Assembly (NCBI GenBank): GCA_900169235.1
Contig: FWCC01000121.1
Span: 1-64,000 of the forward strand
From: Zarea fungicola
Lineage: Eukaryota; Ascomycota; Sordariomycetes; Hypocreales; Cordycipitaceae
Direction of reading: 5' to 3'
Length of the DNA: 64,000 nt
This document shows, in pieces, positions 34,375 through 43,613 of the stretch; the first letter of the stretch is position 1, and each line of letters starts with the position of its first letter. Both the position numbers and the translations under genes were made by a program. The notes under the pieces are model-generated. The model searched no databases and had not been told where the DNA came from. It saw only the letters and a program-made list of their open reading frames with translations.

Positions 34375-34661
34375 ATGCCAAGCACCGACTCTCTCCGTAA
34401 GTTTACTCCTGTCTGTTCCCGTCACTCTGGTCGACGTCGATAAAACATCGCTGCCATTTCCTGCATAGCTAACCACGCAATCAATTAGAGCCACCTCTGA
34501 CGCCAGCGGAGCGTAAAATCTGCCAGTCTTATGGCGGATGGACCAACTTTATGCAGTCCATGCAGCTTAAACCATGGGATCAGGACGATGCCGACGAGGG
34601 CAAGGCTATCCTAGAAGGCTTCGCCAGGCAGGACGAAGCGAACAACAACAACAAGAATTAG
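34375..34661 (+). CDS. small conserved-looking protein, 64 aa
   Basis: A two-exon gene (34375-34396 and 34489-34661) with a GTAAGT donor and CAATTAG acceptor. It encodes 64 aa: MPSTDSL, then QPPLTPAERKICQSYGG, WTNFMQSMQLKPWDQDD, an acidic helix, and an Asn-rich tail. The motif set LTPAER...GGWTNFM...LKPWD reads like a real, conserved short fungal protein rather than chance, and I have an impression of similar small proteins in other fungi, without a function. It has no signal peptide or membrane segment. It is too short to stand out without splicing. Confidence 0.68.
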
Positions 34662-34967
34662 CACAGATAACTGTCTGTCAAAGCGCCGCCAGGAAGGGAG
34701 GAGTATTGAAAGATGGAGATGTACCTCATATTCCTATGTTAGCCACTCGCAAGACAGGTCTTTGTTATTCGGGCTTAATCAGTGAAGACTTTAATGCTAC
34801 TATTCTACCTTTTTTCTAATGAACCCCCGTCCCAAAAAAAAAACGGCACTTCCTCCAGCGCAGCTTTGGAAGAGCGCAAAGAATTGTAATTCAATGTCCT
34901 GGTCCCAGCCCGTGTCTCAAGTGTAGCAATGCTGAATACAGAGTGTAAAAACGTAAAACTTTCATAA
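34662..34967. other. convergent 3' interval
   Basis: About 300 bp between two converging genes. It contains an A-run near 34835-34844. Presumably 3' untranslated sequence of both. Confidence 0.4.
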
Positions 34968-35906
34968 TTAGTCTTTTCGTGGCTCCATAATCCTCCACAC
35001 AATAAGGAGAAGGAACAGCCAGGCAAAGGCGACATTATTCACGCCGATGGCATCGATGGCGATGGCGGCAGGTGTGCGTCTAGACGCGGCGGTGTACTCG
35101 CCCACCGCGCGGGCGATGAAAGAATGGCTGGTGATGATAGCCACATATACAGGTGAGGCTAGGGTGGTCAAAAACGCAAGCCTGGCAATGCACTGTAGGA
35201 AAAAGGTAGTGTCATAGACTTTGTTCGGCGGTAGCGAGGAAAGTTCATCTCGCTCAGAGGAATCATTGTCGCTGTCGCTATCTTCCTCGTCAGAGCTTTC
35301 ATCGTCAGCGCCTTCATCGTCAGCGTCTTCATCATCAGAGCTTTCGTCATCAGAGCTTTCATCTTCGGAGCTTCCATCGCCGGGGCTGCCGCAATCACCC
35401 TCGAAATTGGTCTCATGCTCGGAGACATTTTCCATGTAGAACTCCATTCTGTTCACTTCATATGGATTCCTCTCATCTTCTGATCTATTCTCGTCATCTG
35501 TGTCGGCGTAATTCTTGGAACCAAAGTCGTCGCGACAATGGAAGTCTTTAGAGTGGCAGTCCTCCTCTGAGTCGGGTGCTTCCTCCGAGGTGGACCCTAG
35601 AGATTCTACATCTGAAAATAAGCTCTCATACTCAGTAGAACTATCATCTGTTGGCACAAGTTGCATTGGTTCGCTTTCGTCATCCATTGTGGCGTTGGGG
35701 TTTGCCTCCGGATTTGTATGATTGGACAGGTCTTGCAAAAGAGAAAGAATTTCTGGGGTGGTTTGTACTAGTGTCAAGCTTGAAAGGATCCCAAAACTTC
35801 TTTCGCGTTTTTTATTTCTTGAGCAGAAATAGACTATTGCGGCTTGACATTTTGGCAAAGCCTTTTCGGAAGTTGGCGTTCTAGGTTCATCGCGGGCGTC
35901 AGCCAC
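34968..35906 (-). CDS. highly acidic protein with C-terminal membrane segments
   Basis: An intronless minus-strand frame of 312 aa; an internal Met (MDDESEPMQ, near 35687) is an alternative start giving ~239 aa. The middle 130 residues are extremely rich in Asp, Glu and Ser, with repeats such as SSDDESSDDEDADDEG. The last ~80 residues hold two hydrophobic segments (FFLQCIARLAFLTTLASPVYVAII and VAFAWLFLLLIVW) ending in a basic tail. It therefore looks like a tail-anchored or two-pass membrane protein with a long disordered acidic region. No family recognised. The opposite strand reads as a Ser-rich frame, which is a shadow. Confidence 0.55.
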   Translation of the reverse strand: MADARDEPRTPTSEKALPKCQAAIVYFCSRNKKRERSFGILSSLTLVQTTPEILSLLQDLSNHTNPEANPNATMDDESEPMQLVPTDDSSTEYESLFSDVESLGSTSEEAPDSEEDCHSKDFHCRDDFGSKNYADTDDENRSEDERNPYEVNRMEFYMENVSEHETNFEGDCGSPGDGSSEDESSDDESSDDEDADDEGADDESSDEEDSDSDNDSSERDELSSLPPNKVYDTTFFLQCIARLAFLTTLASPVYVAIITSHSFIARAVGEYTAASRRTPAAIAIDAIGVNNVAFAWLFLLLIVWRIMEPRKD

Positions 35907-36458
35907 ATAATCGCACGGCTGTAGCCAGTAACCTATGCAACATCTTTGCTCTTTTTTTTATTTCAGCTTTAATATAAACAGTAAAAGTCTCCAAATAATT
36001 CGTCATGGTATCGTATATACTGGGTTTAACTGAGACGAATCTTCATTTCCGCCGGCCGCTTTCCTGATAAAGATATTCTGCATCTAGCATTCAAATACAG
36101 CACCACCAGGAATAAAATAGCATTATATTTAGACGCAAAGTTGCGGAGCTAGTACAAGTTTTAAGCTTTCTGCCATCTACAAATAGTTCCGATCTGGTAT
36201 TTCCAGTCCAATGTGCTTGAAGCAATACTTCAACGGTTCAACAGTTCGACCACTCCCAAGTGGATAGCAAGTTTTATGCAGTCTTCGTAGTTCCGTAACA
36301 GCAATATTAATCATTTGAACACAATCTTTCAGTTTTGTTCTTTTAAATAAAAATTATGATTAAGATACTGTCCAACTTCTCCCAAATCGGAAGCTTAGGC
36401 ACTGGCACGTCCCATATGCCAGGCAGAGTTCTTCACTTGATGGCAGAGATGGAGTAGT
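35907..36458. other. intergenic
   Basis: About 550 bp, AT-rich. It is the upstream region of the acidic-protein gene and the 3' side of the alginate-lyase-like gene. No coding signal. Confidence 0.45.
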
Positions 36459-37613
36459 CTATCGTACTGTATCCAACTGCTCCGGACACTGTCGCAATGG
36501 CCACATATCGTCCGCAGGGAGCGTCAGGCGCGGTACTGCCTTTTGAGCCTGTAATTTCCCCGCTGCCGCTGCAGCACGTATTACGTCTGCCGCCGCACTC
36601 GCGCCAAATTTGAGATCTGGGTAGTTCCATGGGCTTTCCAGTGTTGCCGCAGGAATGATGAACTCAATCGCTTTCATGATGCTCTGGCCCTCAGGGCCGC
36701 GGTAGGACCAGATATCTACGCCAGCCTTGGCGCCAACGGCGGCAGCTCTAGTAAAAGCGAGCAAGTTAAAGACAGAATAGTGCCAGCTCCGCGTGCGTTT
36801 CAGTTCCTCAGGCTGCGATCCGTCTGCAGCCACGCATGTATCAATATGACCTTGGATGCGTTGGAGCTCGGCTTGGACTTGGTCGTGCTCGCCGAGGAAC
36901 CTTGCAATGGCGGCCTTTTGCATGGCAGCAAATACGCCGTGATTATTCGTCTGGTTGCTCTCTTGGATTCCAAACTTGCTATTTGTCAGCCATTCCAGAA
37001 AGGCCACATTCCACTCGCGAAATCCCTGGTCGTCTGCTTTGGTCCAGCCCGGTGCATCGCCGGCCAGGATCACGGCCGCATCAAGAAGACGGCTGTACGA
37101 TTGCGAAAAGTCAATGATGCCGATGCATCTGCCGTCGTTGGCAAAGGGGATCATCTGGGCGTGGTTGAGATTGGGGTTCATTCTGGTCGATGGCGAGAGG
37201 AACCAGGTGCGCAGGATGTGGGCGGCGTGGATAGAGTACGCCTCCTTGCGGGTATAAAACCAAGCCAAGGTCAGGTCAAAGGCGGATTTCAAGACTCGTT
37301 CACCGCCCACCCGGTCGCTGTATTGGTACACTTCTGGGTTCTTTTGCCCGTCGCGCTGCACATACGGGCTGCCATCGGGGGTATCTGATGGCCACCAGTA
37401 TGGTGCTTGACTCGTGTAGTCATGTACATCTCCGCTAGGCGGCACGTTTTCCTTGGTGGTGACGGACCAAGGGCCTTTTGATAGCCATTTCTGCGCTCGA
37501 GCTTCCAAAACTTGCAGTGATGCTTGGAGCGGGGCAGACTTCCCCTCTAACAGTTTGGCGCGTGTCTCATTAAGCTGGTGGCCATCCAGGAGAATCGTAT
37601 CTGGGTAAGACAT
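36459..37613 (-). CDS. alginate lyase-fold protein
   Basis: An intronless 384-aa protein of the alginate lyase (PF05426-type) alpha/alpha-barrel family. Seen motifs: YTSQAPYWWP near residue 89, then GERVLKSAFDLTLAWFYT, a LNHAQMIPFANDGRCIGIIDF region near 150-170, TNNHGVFAAMQK near 225 (the Asn-His pair used in catalysis in this fold) and RTRSWHYSVFNL near 275 (candidate catalytic Tyr). Family enzymes cleave uronate-containing polysaccharides by beta-elimination, and fungal members are mostly untested. There is no signal peptide from this Met, so it would be intracellular, perhaps acting on imported oligosaccharide. An MFS sugar transporter lies upstream on the same strand, which supports a catabolic pairing by inference only. 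Confidence 0.83.
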   Translation of the reverse strand: MSYPDTILLDGHQLNETRAKLLEGKSAPLQASLQVLEARAQKWLSKGPWSVTTKENVPPSGDVHDYTSQAPYWWPSDTPDGSPYVQRDGQKNPEVYQYSDRVGGERVLKSAFDLTLAWFYTRKEAYSIHAAHILRTWFLSPSTRMNPNLNHAQMIPFANDGRCIGIIDFSQSYSRLLDAAVILAGDAPGWTKADDQGFREWNVAFLEWLTNSKFGIQESNQTNNHGVFAAMQKAAIARFLGEHDQVQAELQRIQGHIDTCVAADGSQPEELKRTRSWHYSVFNLLAFTRAAAVGAKAGVDIWSYRGPEGQSIMKAIEFIIPAATLESPWNYPDLKFGASAAADVIRAAAAAGKLQAQKAVPRLTLPADDMWPLRQCPEQLDTVR

Positions 37614-38090
37614 CTTTACTGGCGGTAAAAGAGCAAACAGAGAGAGTACTATGGTGTTGTATACTGTACGTTGCGGTATTTAAGCTACTTGGAAGCTGCG
37701 CATCTGAGTCACGGGAGCCTCCGCGGCTGGAGCAACGGTCGGCCGGCATTTGTTCCGGTGCCGGGAAGAACGGCTATTTTAAGATGATAAAAAATAAATC
37801 ATCTTGGAACCACAAGTTTAGCAACTGTTGTCGTACTGATATTAGGCATTTTGTATATGGTTGTCGCTGTTGGTACTGAGATTGATGTATTAGACACTAT
37901 CTAAATGACGCCATATCCGTCCCTTTACAAGTACATGAATGATTACATGAAGAGGCCATCAGTCAATCAAAGAAAAAATTGTTTAATTAATTGAGCAGGG
38001 AACGCTGGAAGCGACAAATTGGCTGTACCGGAATAAACGAAGAGGCTAACGCCGTAACTACACAATGTTCGACTCAAAGCTAAAATTACA
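37614..38090. other. intergenic, promoter of lyase-like gene
   Basis: About 480 bp between two minus-strand genes: the 3' end of the sugar transporter and the promoter of the lyase-like gene. No coding signal. Confidence 0.45.
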
Positions 38091-39635
38091 CTATTCCTTG
38101 TGAGTGGCCGCGCCATCTGCTTCGTGTTTCGCCTCCACCATCTTGTCAGTCACAGTATCGTTGGTGTTGTCGAAGAGAAGGGTAACTTCCTCCAGACTGA
38201 GGTTCTTCGTCTCAGGGAAGAAGAAGTAGCCAATGAGAAAGTTGCTAACCAAGACGCAGCACCAGATAATGTAGTACTTCCACTTGATAGCAACCAAGCC
38301 AATGGGGTTGATATAACCGCTAAAGATATTGGCAGCTGCATCGCCAAAGGAATTAAGAACGAAAGCCTTGGCTCGGAGCTCGAATGGGGCAACTTCGGCA
38401 ATGTAGGAGGGGATCATGCATCCTGGCATCTTGTAAAAGAAGCCAAACAGGAATATAGCAAAGATGGTCGCATTGCCCAGCCCAGTGTTTTTGAAGTTGA
38501 TGCCTTGATTTACACCCGTAAAGACGGTAATCATGAGAAAGGAGAGAAACATGCCTGCCATGCCAATCAAGTACATGGGACGGCGACCCCAGCGATCAAC
38601 ATTCAGCGACCAGACATTTCCCCATACAAAGCCGCTAATCGTGGCGCCACCGCTGATGAGCAGCTGCTTCTTTGTGGACGTGATGCCGATGGAGTTGAAA
38701 ACAAGGTGGATGTAGTACGAAATAATGGCATTTCCGCACCATTGGATAATGAAACCCAGTGTGACGACAATGAACAGACGATGGCGGTTGGCCGGCGACG
38801 CAAACCACGAAAGCCACGAGCTGCGTGTCTGCGCATTCTGAGCTTCAATGGTGGAGTCGATTTCCTGCATCTCGTACTGCAGCAGCTGGGAGTCGGCGTC
38901 GCCCTCGGCGTGGTACTTTTTGAGAATCTCCCACGCCTCGTCGCGCCGATTCTGGGCGACCAGCCAACGCGGAGACTCTGGGACAAAAATGCACATGACC
39001 ACCTGGAACAGGGACGACAAGGCCTGGAGCAGCGAGGGGAGTCGCCATGCCCAGGAGCCAGCCATGAATGCGGTGCCAAAGGTGATCCACGCCGCCATGA
39101 TCTGTCCAAAAGAGCCCGTGGTGTTTAGGATGCCGACCATTTGCGTTCGCTGAAACGGGTAGGCCAGCTCCGACACGAGGACGGGGCTGGCAATGCTCTG
39201 GATGGCGTTGCCAAAGCCAATGAGAAGCCGGCCGGCGAGGAACATGCCGTAGCTCTGCGCGGCGGTTTGCAGGGCAACACCGAGCAGCAAAATGCACGAT
39301 CCAAAAATGATGGGCTTGCGGCGACCAAATCTTTCCAGCAACGGAGCAATGACGAGAAGAGCTACGAGCTGGCCATATCGGGTGCCGTTGCTGAGCGTGC
39401 CGAGCGAGGTGCCTTTGGGGTGGTGGAAGAACTCCTGCCACTGATTCGTAATTTGTAGACCGTTGAGCATGGATCCGTCGTAGCCGTTGGTGACATCGCA
39501 CACGATGCATCCCATGAGGAGCCAATTCAGTTTTCTCAGGCCAGGATAATGCCACCACATGCGATCGCGTTTATCAAGCTGCTGGAGCTGGACACCCTCC
39601 ACGCCTTCGACGGCGGCCGCATCAAAGTGCCGCAT
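38091..39635 (-). CDS. MFS sugar transporter (sugar porter family)
   Basis: A 12-helix sugar:H+ symporter-type protein at the plasma membrane. I start it at the Met at 39635 (MRHFDAAAVEGVEG, good AAGATG context) to give 514 aa. An upstream in-frame Met at 39749 would add a Ser/Arg-rich tail unlike this family. Sugar porter signatures are all present: CDVTNGYDGSMLNG in helix 1, ERFGRRKP in loop 2-3, GRLLIGFGN in helix 4, PESPRWLVAQNRRDEA after helix 6, DRWGRRPM in loop 8-9 and FFPETKNLSLEEV after helix 12. The NGYDGS...ITNQWQEFF opening resembles fungal lactose permease-like or hexose carriers. The substrate is unproven; the nearby lyase-like gene suggests uronate or oligosaccharide uptake. 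Confidence 0.92.
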   Translation of the reverse strand: MRHFDAAAVEGVEGVQLQQLDKRDRMWWHYPGLRKLNWLLMGCIVCDVTNGYDGSMLNGLQITNQWQEFFHHPKGTSLGTLSNGTRYGQLVALLVIAPLLERFGRRKPIIFGSCILLLGVALQTAAQSYGMFLAGRLLIGFGNAIQSIASPVLVSELAYPFQRTQMVGILNTTGSFGQIMAAWITFGTAFMAGSWAWRLPSLLQALSSLFQVVMCIFVPESPRWLVAQNRRDEAWEILKKYHAEGDADSQLLQYEMQEIDSTIEAQNAQTRSSWLSWFASPANRHRLFIVVTLGFIIQWCGNAIISYYIHLVFNSIGITSTKKQLLISGGATISGFVWGNVWSLNVDRWGRRPMYLIGMAGMFLSFLMITVFTGVNQGINFKNTGLGNATIFAIFLFGFFYKMPGCMIPSYIAEVAPFELRAKAFVLNSFGDAAANIFSGYINPIGLVAIKWKYYIIWCCVLVSNFLIGYFFFPETKNLSLEEVTLLFDNTNDTVTDKMVEAKHEADGAATHKE

Positions 39636-41072
39636 CTTGACTAATGTTTTGTGTATACGTCGTGATGCCCGGAGTGTAGAGGTAGCTAATGATGAGCTGG
39701 TTGTATTTGGAAAGCTGCCCAACCGCTTCAAAGCCCGCCTCTTTCGCAACGTCTAGGTCGAATATTAAATACCAGATCGAGCTGCATGATATCTAGCTAG
39801 CCCGGTGGAGACACCGTTGGCCAAAGTACGATTCGTGGTACGTTACCCCTCCATTCCCCAGATGCAAATGACTGCTTATGGCTTTCTTTTGCCTTCATTC
39901 TCATACTTTTGCGGAGCATGGCGCCGGAGAACGGGCTATGCCTCGGGCAGCAGAGCCCGGCGACAGGCAGAGCCGCCTGGATCTCAACCTGGAGAGAACT
40001 TCCACCAAGCAAATTTCGTCGAGCTTATTCCCCTCGGCATCTTAGCCGAGATGGCGGAGCACGACTGACTAGTGCGTTACGAGATCCATAGAAGCCGTCA
40101 GGATCTCAGAGGAGCTGGCGAAGAGTTGAGCAACACATCTACCTTTATAAACACAGGTCTGTCACTTCTAATACACTGCTAACAGGGACTTCACTTTCGC
40201 CGACTTTGGAAAATCCCATTCCTAGACTGCGCGGTGCAGAGTTGAGCTTGTACTTGGCAGAAAGGGGGTTGCAATGTGCCGCGTGTGCCGCGTGTGCCGT
40301 GTGTACCGAATGGTGGGCCAATAGTGCACCCATCAAGTTAGCACTTATTCAAGGATCTTTCGGTAACTAGTAATCGCGGGGCCCCGCCAACTGCAGTTCG
40401 TTGACTTTGTAGCATACTATCCACAGTTCCCGGTGGCTGTAGCCAACAGATCACGGGGTTTCTGCAACAGCATTGGCAATTGAATATTTCACCCCATGAA
40501 GTAATATACATCTTTATTTGATCCAGCATTTACCATCATTTGCCGACGCGGCGCCGGGTGCTAAGGTCTAAGGCTCCGAGACACTCTCCGTCATCCGGAG
40601 TCCGAGATTGCTGAGACAGTTTCCACCAGCCAGCGAACATTCAGTCTTGCCATTACACTCAGGATCCTAGCTGGCGTGTCATGAAATACAGACAATGTGT
40701 AAGCTCTTTGTTGAAATACATGGTGGCATTCTGGAGTGCCGAGTGGGTGGGGATTGCGGACCTACTTGAGGAATTCTCAAACATCGCATGTCATTCTATG
40801 CCTCCCTAGCCGGTGAATCAGCCAGTTTGAGGCGTATATTCAGTGTCTTGTCAAAGGGAACAACGCTAGAACAGGCGCTAGTAGCGGGTCACATTTTTGT
40901 AGCGGCCGGTGAAGCGAGCGCTTGTACCGACAATGTTTACCAGCTAGGTGTCATTAAGTTGTGCGAGCTATCGCTGGCTTCTCAATGTGTGGCATATTAC
41001 CGAACGGCCAGAGCTCTACCATGGTAGTGCGAGGCTTGTTTGGCTGAGCGCGACAACATCCTCCTCGCATAA
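39636..41072. other. gene-free interval
   Basis: About 1.4 kb. No gene could be supported. It contains a short GC-rich tandem repeat at 40275-40308. Frames such as 40788-41027 have no protein features. Confidence 0.45.
40275..40308 (+). repeat. 9-nt tandem repeat
   Basis: About 3.7 copies of TGTGCCGCG (the third copy ends GTG, the last reads TGTACCG). Short, non-coding, likely a slippage-prone tract. Confidence 0.75.
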
Positions 41073-42502
41073 TCACTGTCGCGATCGAGTCGTCCGAGGG
41101 ATTCGTGGATGTCGTGTTTTTGTCTGATTGTGAAGGGGCTTGGATTCACGACTGGATAAAGTCGTGCAATGGGTTCCAGAATCACCCGAATCTTCTTCGG
41201 TCTCTGGCCCTTCTTGCTGTCTAACCGTAACGGCATTCGACATTTGGTCAAAGGAGTATTCACTAGACAGGCGGGTGGAAGAAGTTGCCGTACTATTACT
41301 GTCCTCTGAATCTGTTTCTTCGACAAGGTAGTGAAAGCACCGCGCAATATTCTTGTGGTACACCGTGTTGGACCATTCGGCGATAAAGTCGACCAGGCAA
41401 AGCAACTGCATTGCCGAATCCTTGGACGAGAGCTCTCCTTTCCAGATCTGTACAATTCTTATGGGTGGACGCTCCGGATCATCCCTCTCATGCTTGCGGC
41501 CCGTCCGCAAGCATGCTGCAAAGAGCGCACACTCGCTACTGTCGGTATTTTTGTACGTCAGACAAAACGACAATGGCTGGAACGTCGCTCCACTAGCTGC
41601 AGCAGCAACAGCGACTCGCTGCTGTGATGCAAGTGCGTGCTGCATCGCGAATGCAACTCGATAGCGTAACAATTTTGTGTTGACTTCTTTTCCTGTTAGC
41701 TCGGCGATGCAGACCAGAAAAGGAAGCATGCTGACTTGCGCGCTGCCTGGCTTTGGCAGGACGCTTGATATGCCCTCATGCGTTTGGTCATCTCTGGAGC
41801 ATAGCTCCATGACATCTGCAGCAAGGAAACCACTCGACAGCAAGCCAAACATTCTATTTCGTCCGCATCCATCGCCGCCGAGAAGTTTGGTGAAGTCATA
41901 GTTGTAAAAGTTGGCTGGCATTGTGGTGTCACTCACGCGCTGTGGAATTGGACGCCGACCTGTGCGCCATTGCACTCACATTCGGCCTCTTCCGCTCCAC
42001 CGATGCCAGGCGCCCTGACCGGTTCAAGAATTATATCAGACTTCCACCATCGCCGTAAGCAGTTCGTGCAAGTGGGGTTGTATCGCATGTGCTCAAAGAT
42101 GTCGTTTTCCAAAATACTCCAGGTTGTCTCCGTTAATCCAAGGCCATATAACTCTCGTCTCGCGGCTACTTGGACCAGCTTCTTTACTCTAAGCAGCCTG
42201 TTCTGTCGCCGTCGGGCAGTGTGGCCCTGATCCGTATAGGCTTGTTCGCCAAGGGCACTTATGGCACTGAACAGTGATGTGGGAAATCGTCCTTTATGGT
42301 AATCATCTTCAAACTGTATATGATACGACAGCATCAGCTTTGCCAGATTCCGCTCTCGCGCTCTCGCTTCTGCCTCATCATCTAATTGTCGACTTTCGGT
42401 CACTGGTGTCTTTGTCGAAGGGCCGCTTTGTTCCCCTGGTTCTCGATCCTTTTGTTTCGGTCGCCGCGTATGCTTTCCCTTGGAAGACGCAGTTCTATCC
42501 AT
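41073..42502 (-). CDS. uncharacterised two-exon protein, ~454 aa
   Basis: Exon 1 (42502-41980) and exon 2 (41914-41073) are joined by a 65-nt intron (GTGAGT donor, GCCAG acceptor) that preserves frame and reads EEAE then SNFYNYDFTKLL. The N-terminus is Lys/Arg/Ser-rich and disordered. A helical region (LAKLMLSYHIQFEDDYHKGRF) and a CTNCLRRWWK segment follow. Exon 2 contains GGDGCGRNRMFGLLSSGFLAA, a long Ala-rich helical stretch, and a Ser/Glu-rich tail ending in basic residues. No signal peptide or membrane helix was seen, and I do not recognise a family. The overlap of the two open frames by a few dozen bases is removed by this intron. Confidence 0.58.
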
Positions 42503-43613
42503 CTCGAAATATTATTAATCAGCGAAGGCAGATATCTTGCTTCCCAAGCACAAATCCTACATGCCTAATATGCGGGGTAGATGCGCGGCCAATCAGCGAT
42601 ATATTGATTGCAAAGTAATCATGTGACGGCAGACTTGCTGCAGGCCGCCTCATTCCGTATAAAACCGTCTTTCTCAGGTCTCATTTCCATTAATCGTATC
42701 GTTCGGGTGCTGCCCGGCAGCCCAGCGAGGCGATGGGCTATTACTGTGGCCTATAGATGACTACAGTATTTGAGTAGTTGTAGATCTGTCAACTTGGACG
42801 CCGATCATTTTACAGTTTTACTATGACATAGGGTGAGCTTATTATTGAAATATAATAATAATAATAATAGTAATAATAATAATACCACGAAGATTGATAT
42901 CAGTCTAGTAAAGGAATCCCAATAAGGCAAAGGAACCAGCTACAGCCGTCATGCGAGCATGAATCTCTGGTACACAACTTCTTAGTGCCTATCGGTTTGT
43001 AACGGATAGCAGACTAACTAGGCTGTAGTAAACAATCATTGGAGACTTTTGGCTTTTGTAAAGAAAAACAAATTAGAAGTAGCTAAGACGTATGTAGTGA
43101 AGCAGTCGTCAGATCCGGCGACTCCTACTCCACTTTGAACCAGTCTTAGTTGCAAAGTTCTACAGTAGTGGAACTGCATTATAAGAATAATTTCTCTCCC
43201 ATCAGGATCAACTTTTAACATGCACGGCGCGCAGGAATAGACATTGTTAAATCAAGCAATGCTATAGGGTAGCCGTTGGCGGTACGTACCCAAGTACCTT
43301 GCCGCTGTCAGCTCCGCCCCGGCCAAGAAGAGCGGGGCGGCCGCCCGGTGGGAACAAGGAACAAACGGTGGACTCACGTCAGTCGTCACTCGCCTCAAGG
43401 CTGTGCTCCTTCGTCACTCCTTAACCATCGCCGTCTTGCTGCCTCTCCCCCGGTCTGGCTGTCAAAAACACATCGCCAGACGGCCCGTCAATTCAGCCAA
43501 TTGCACACCCATCGCAATCGCTTGCCGTCTGCTCCCGAGGTCGTGCCCTCCCAGCCCCGCACAGCACTGTCGCGCGAGCAGGCTGCAGCCTCTCCGTCGA
43601 TCGACACTTGACC
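42503..43613. other. divergent promoter interval
   Basis: About 1.1 kb between the unknown minus-strand gene and the WASP gene. It contains a TAA microsatellite (42853-42884) and, from about 43380 to 43600, C/T-rich sequence typical of a fungal promoter and 5' leader. No coding signal. Confidence 0.5.
42853..42884 (+). repeat. (TAA)n microsatellite
   Basis: About ten near-perfect TAA units with one TAG interruption, in non-coding DNA. A likely length-variable marker. Confidence 0.9.

Noticed and set aside
38100..39128. 342-aa open frame antisense to the MFS transporter
   Set aside because: It mirrors the codons of the transporter on the other strand and has no domain of its own.
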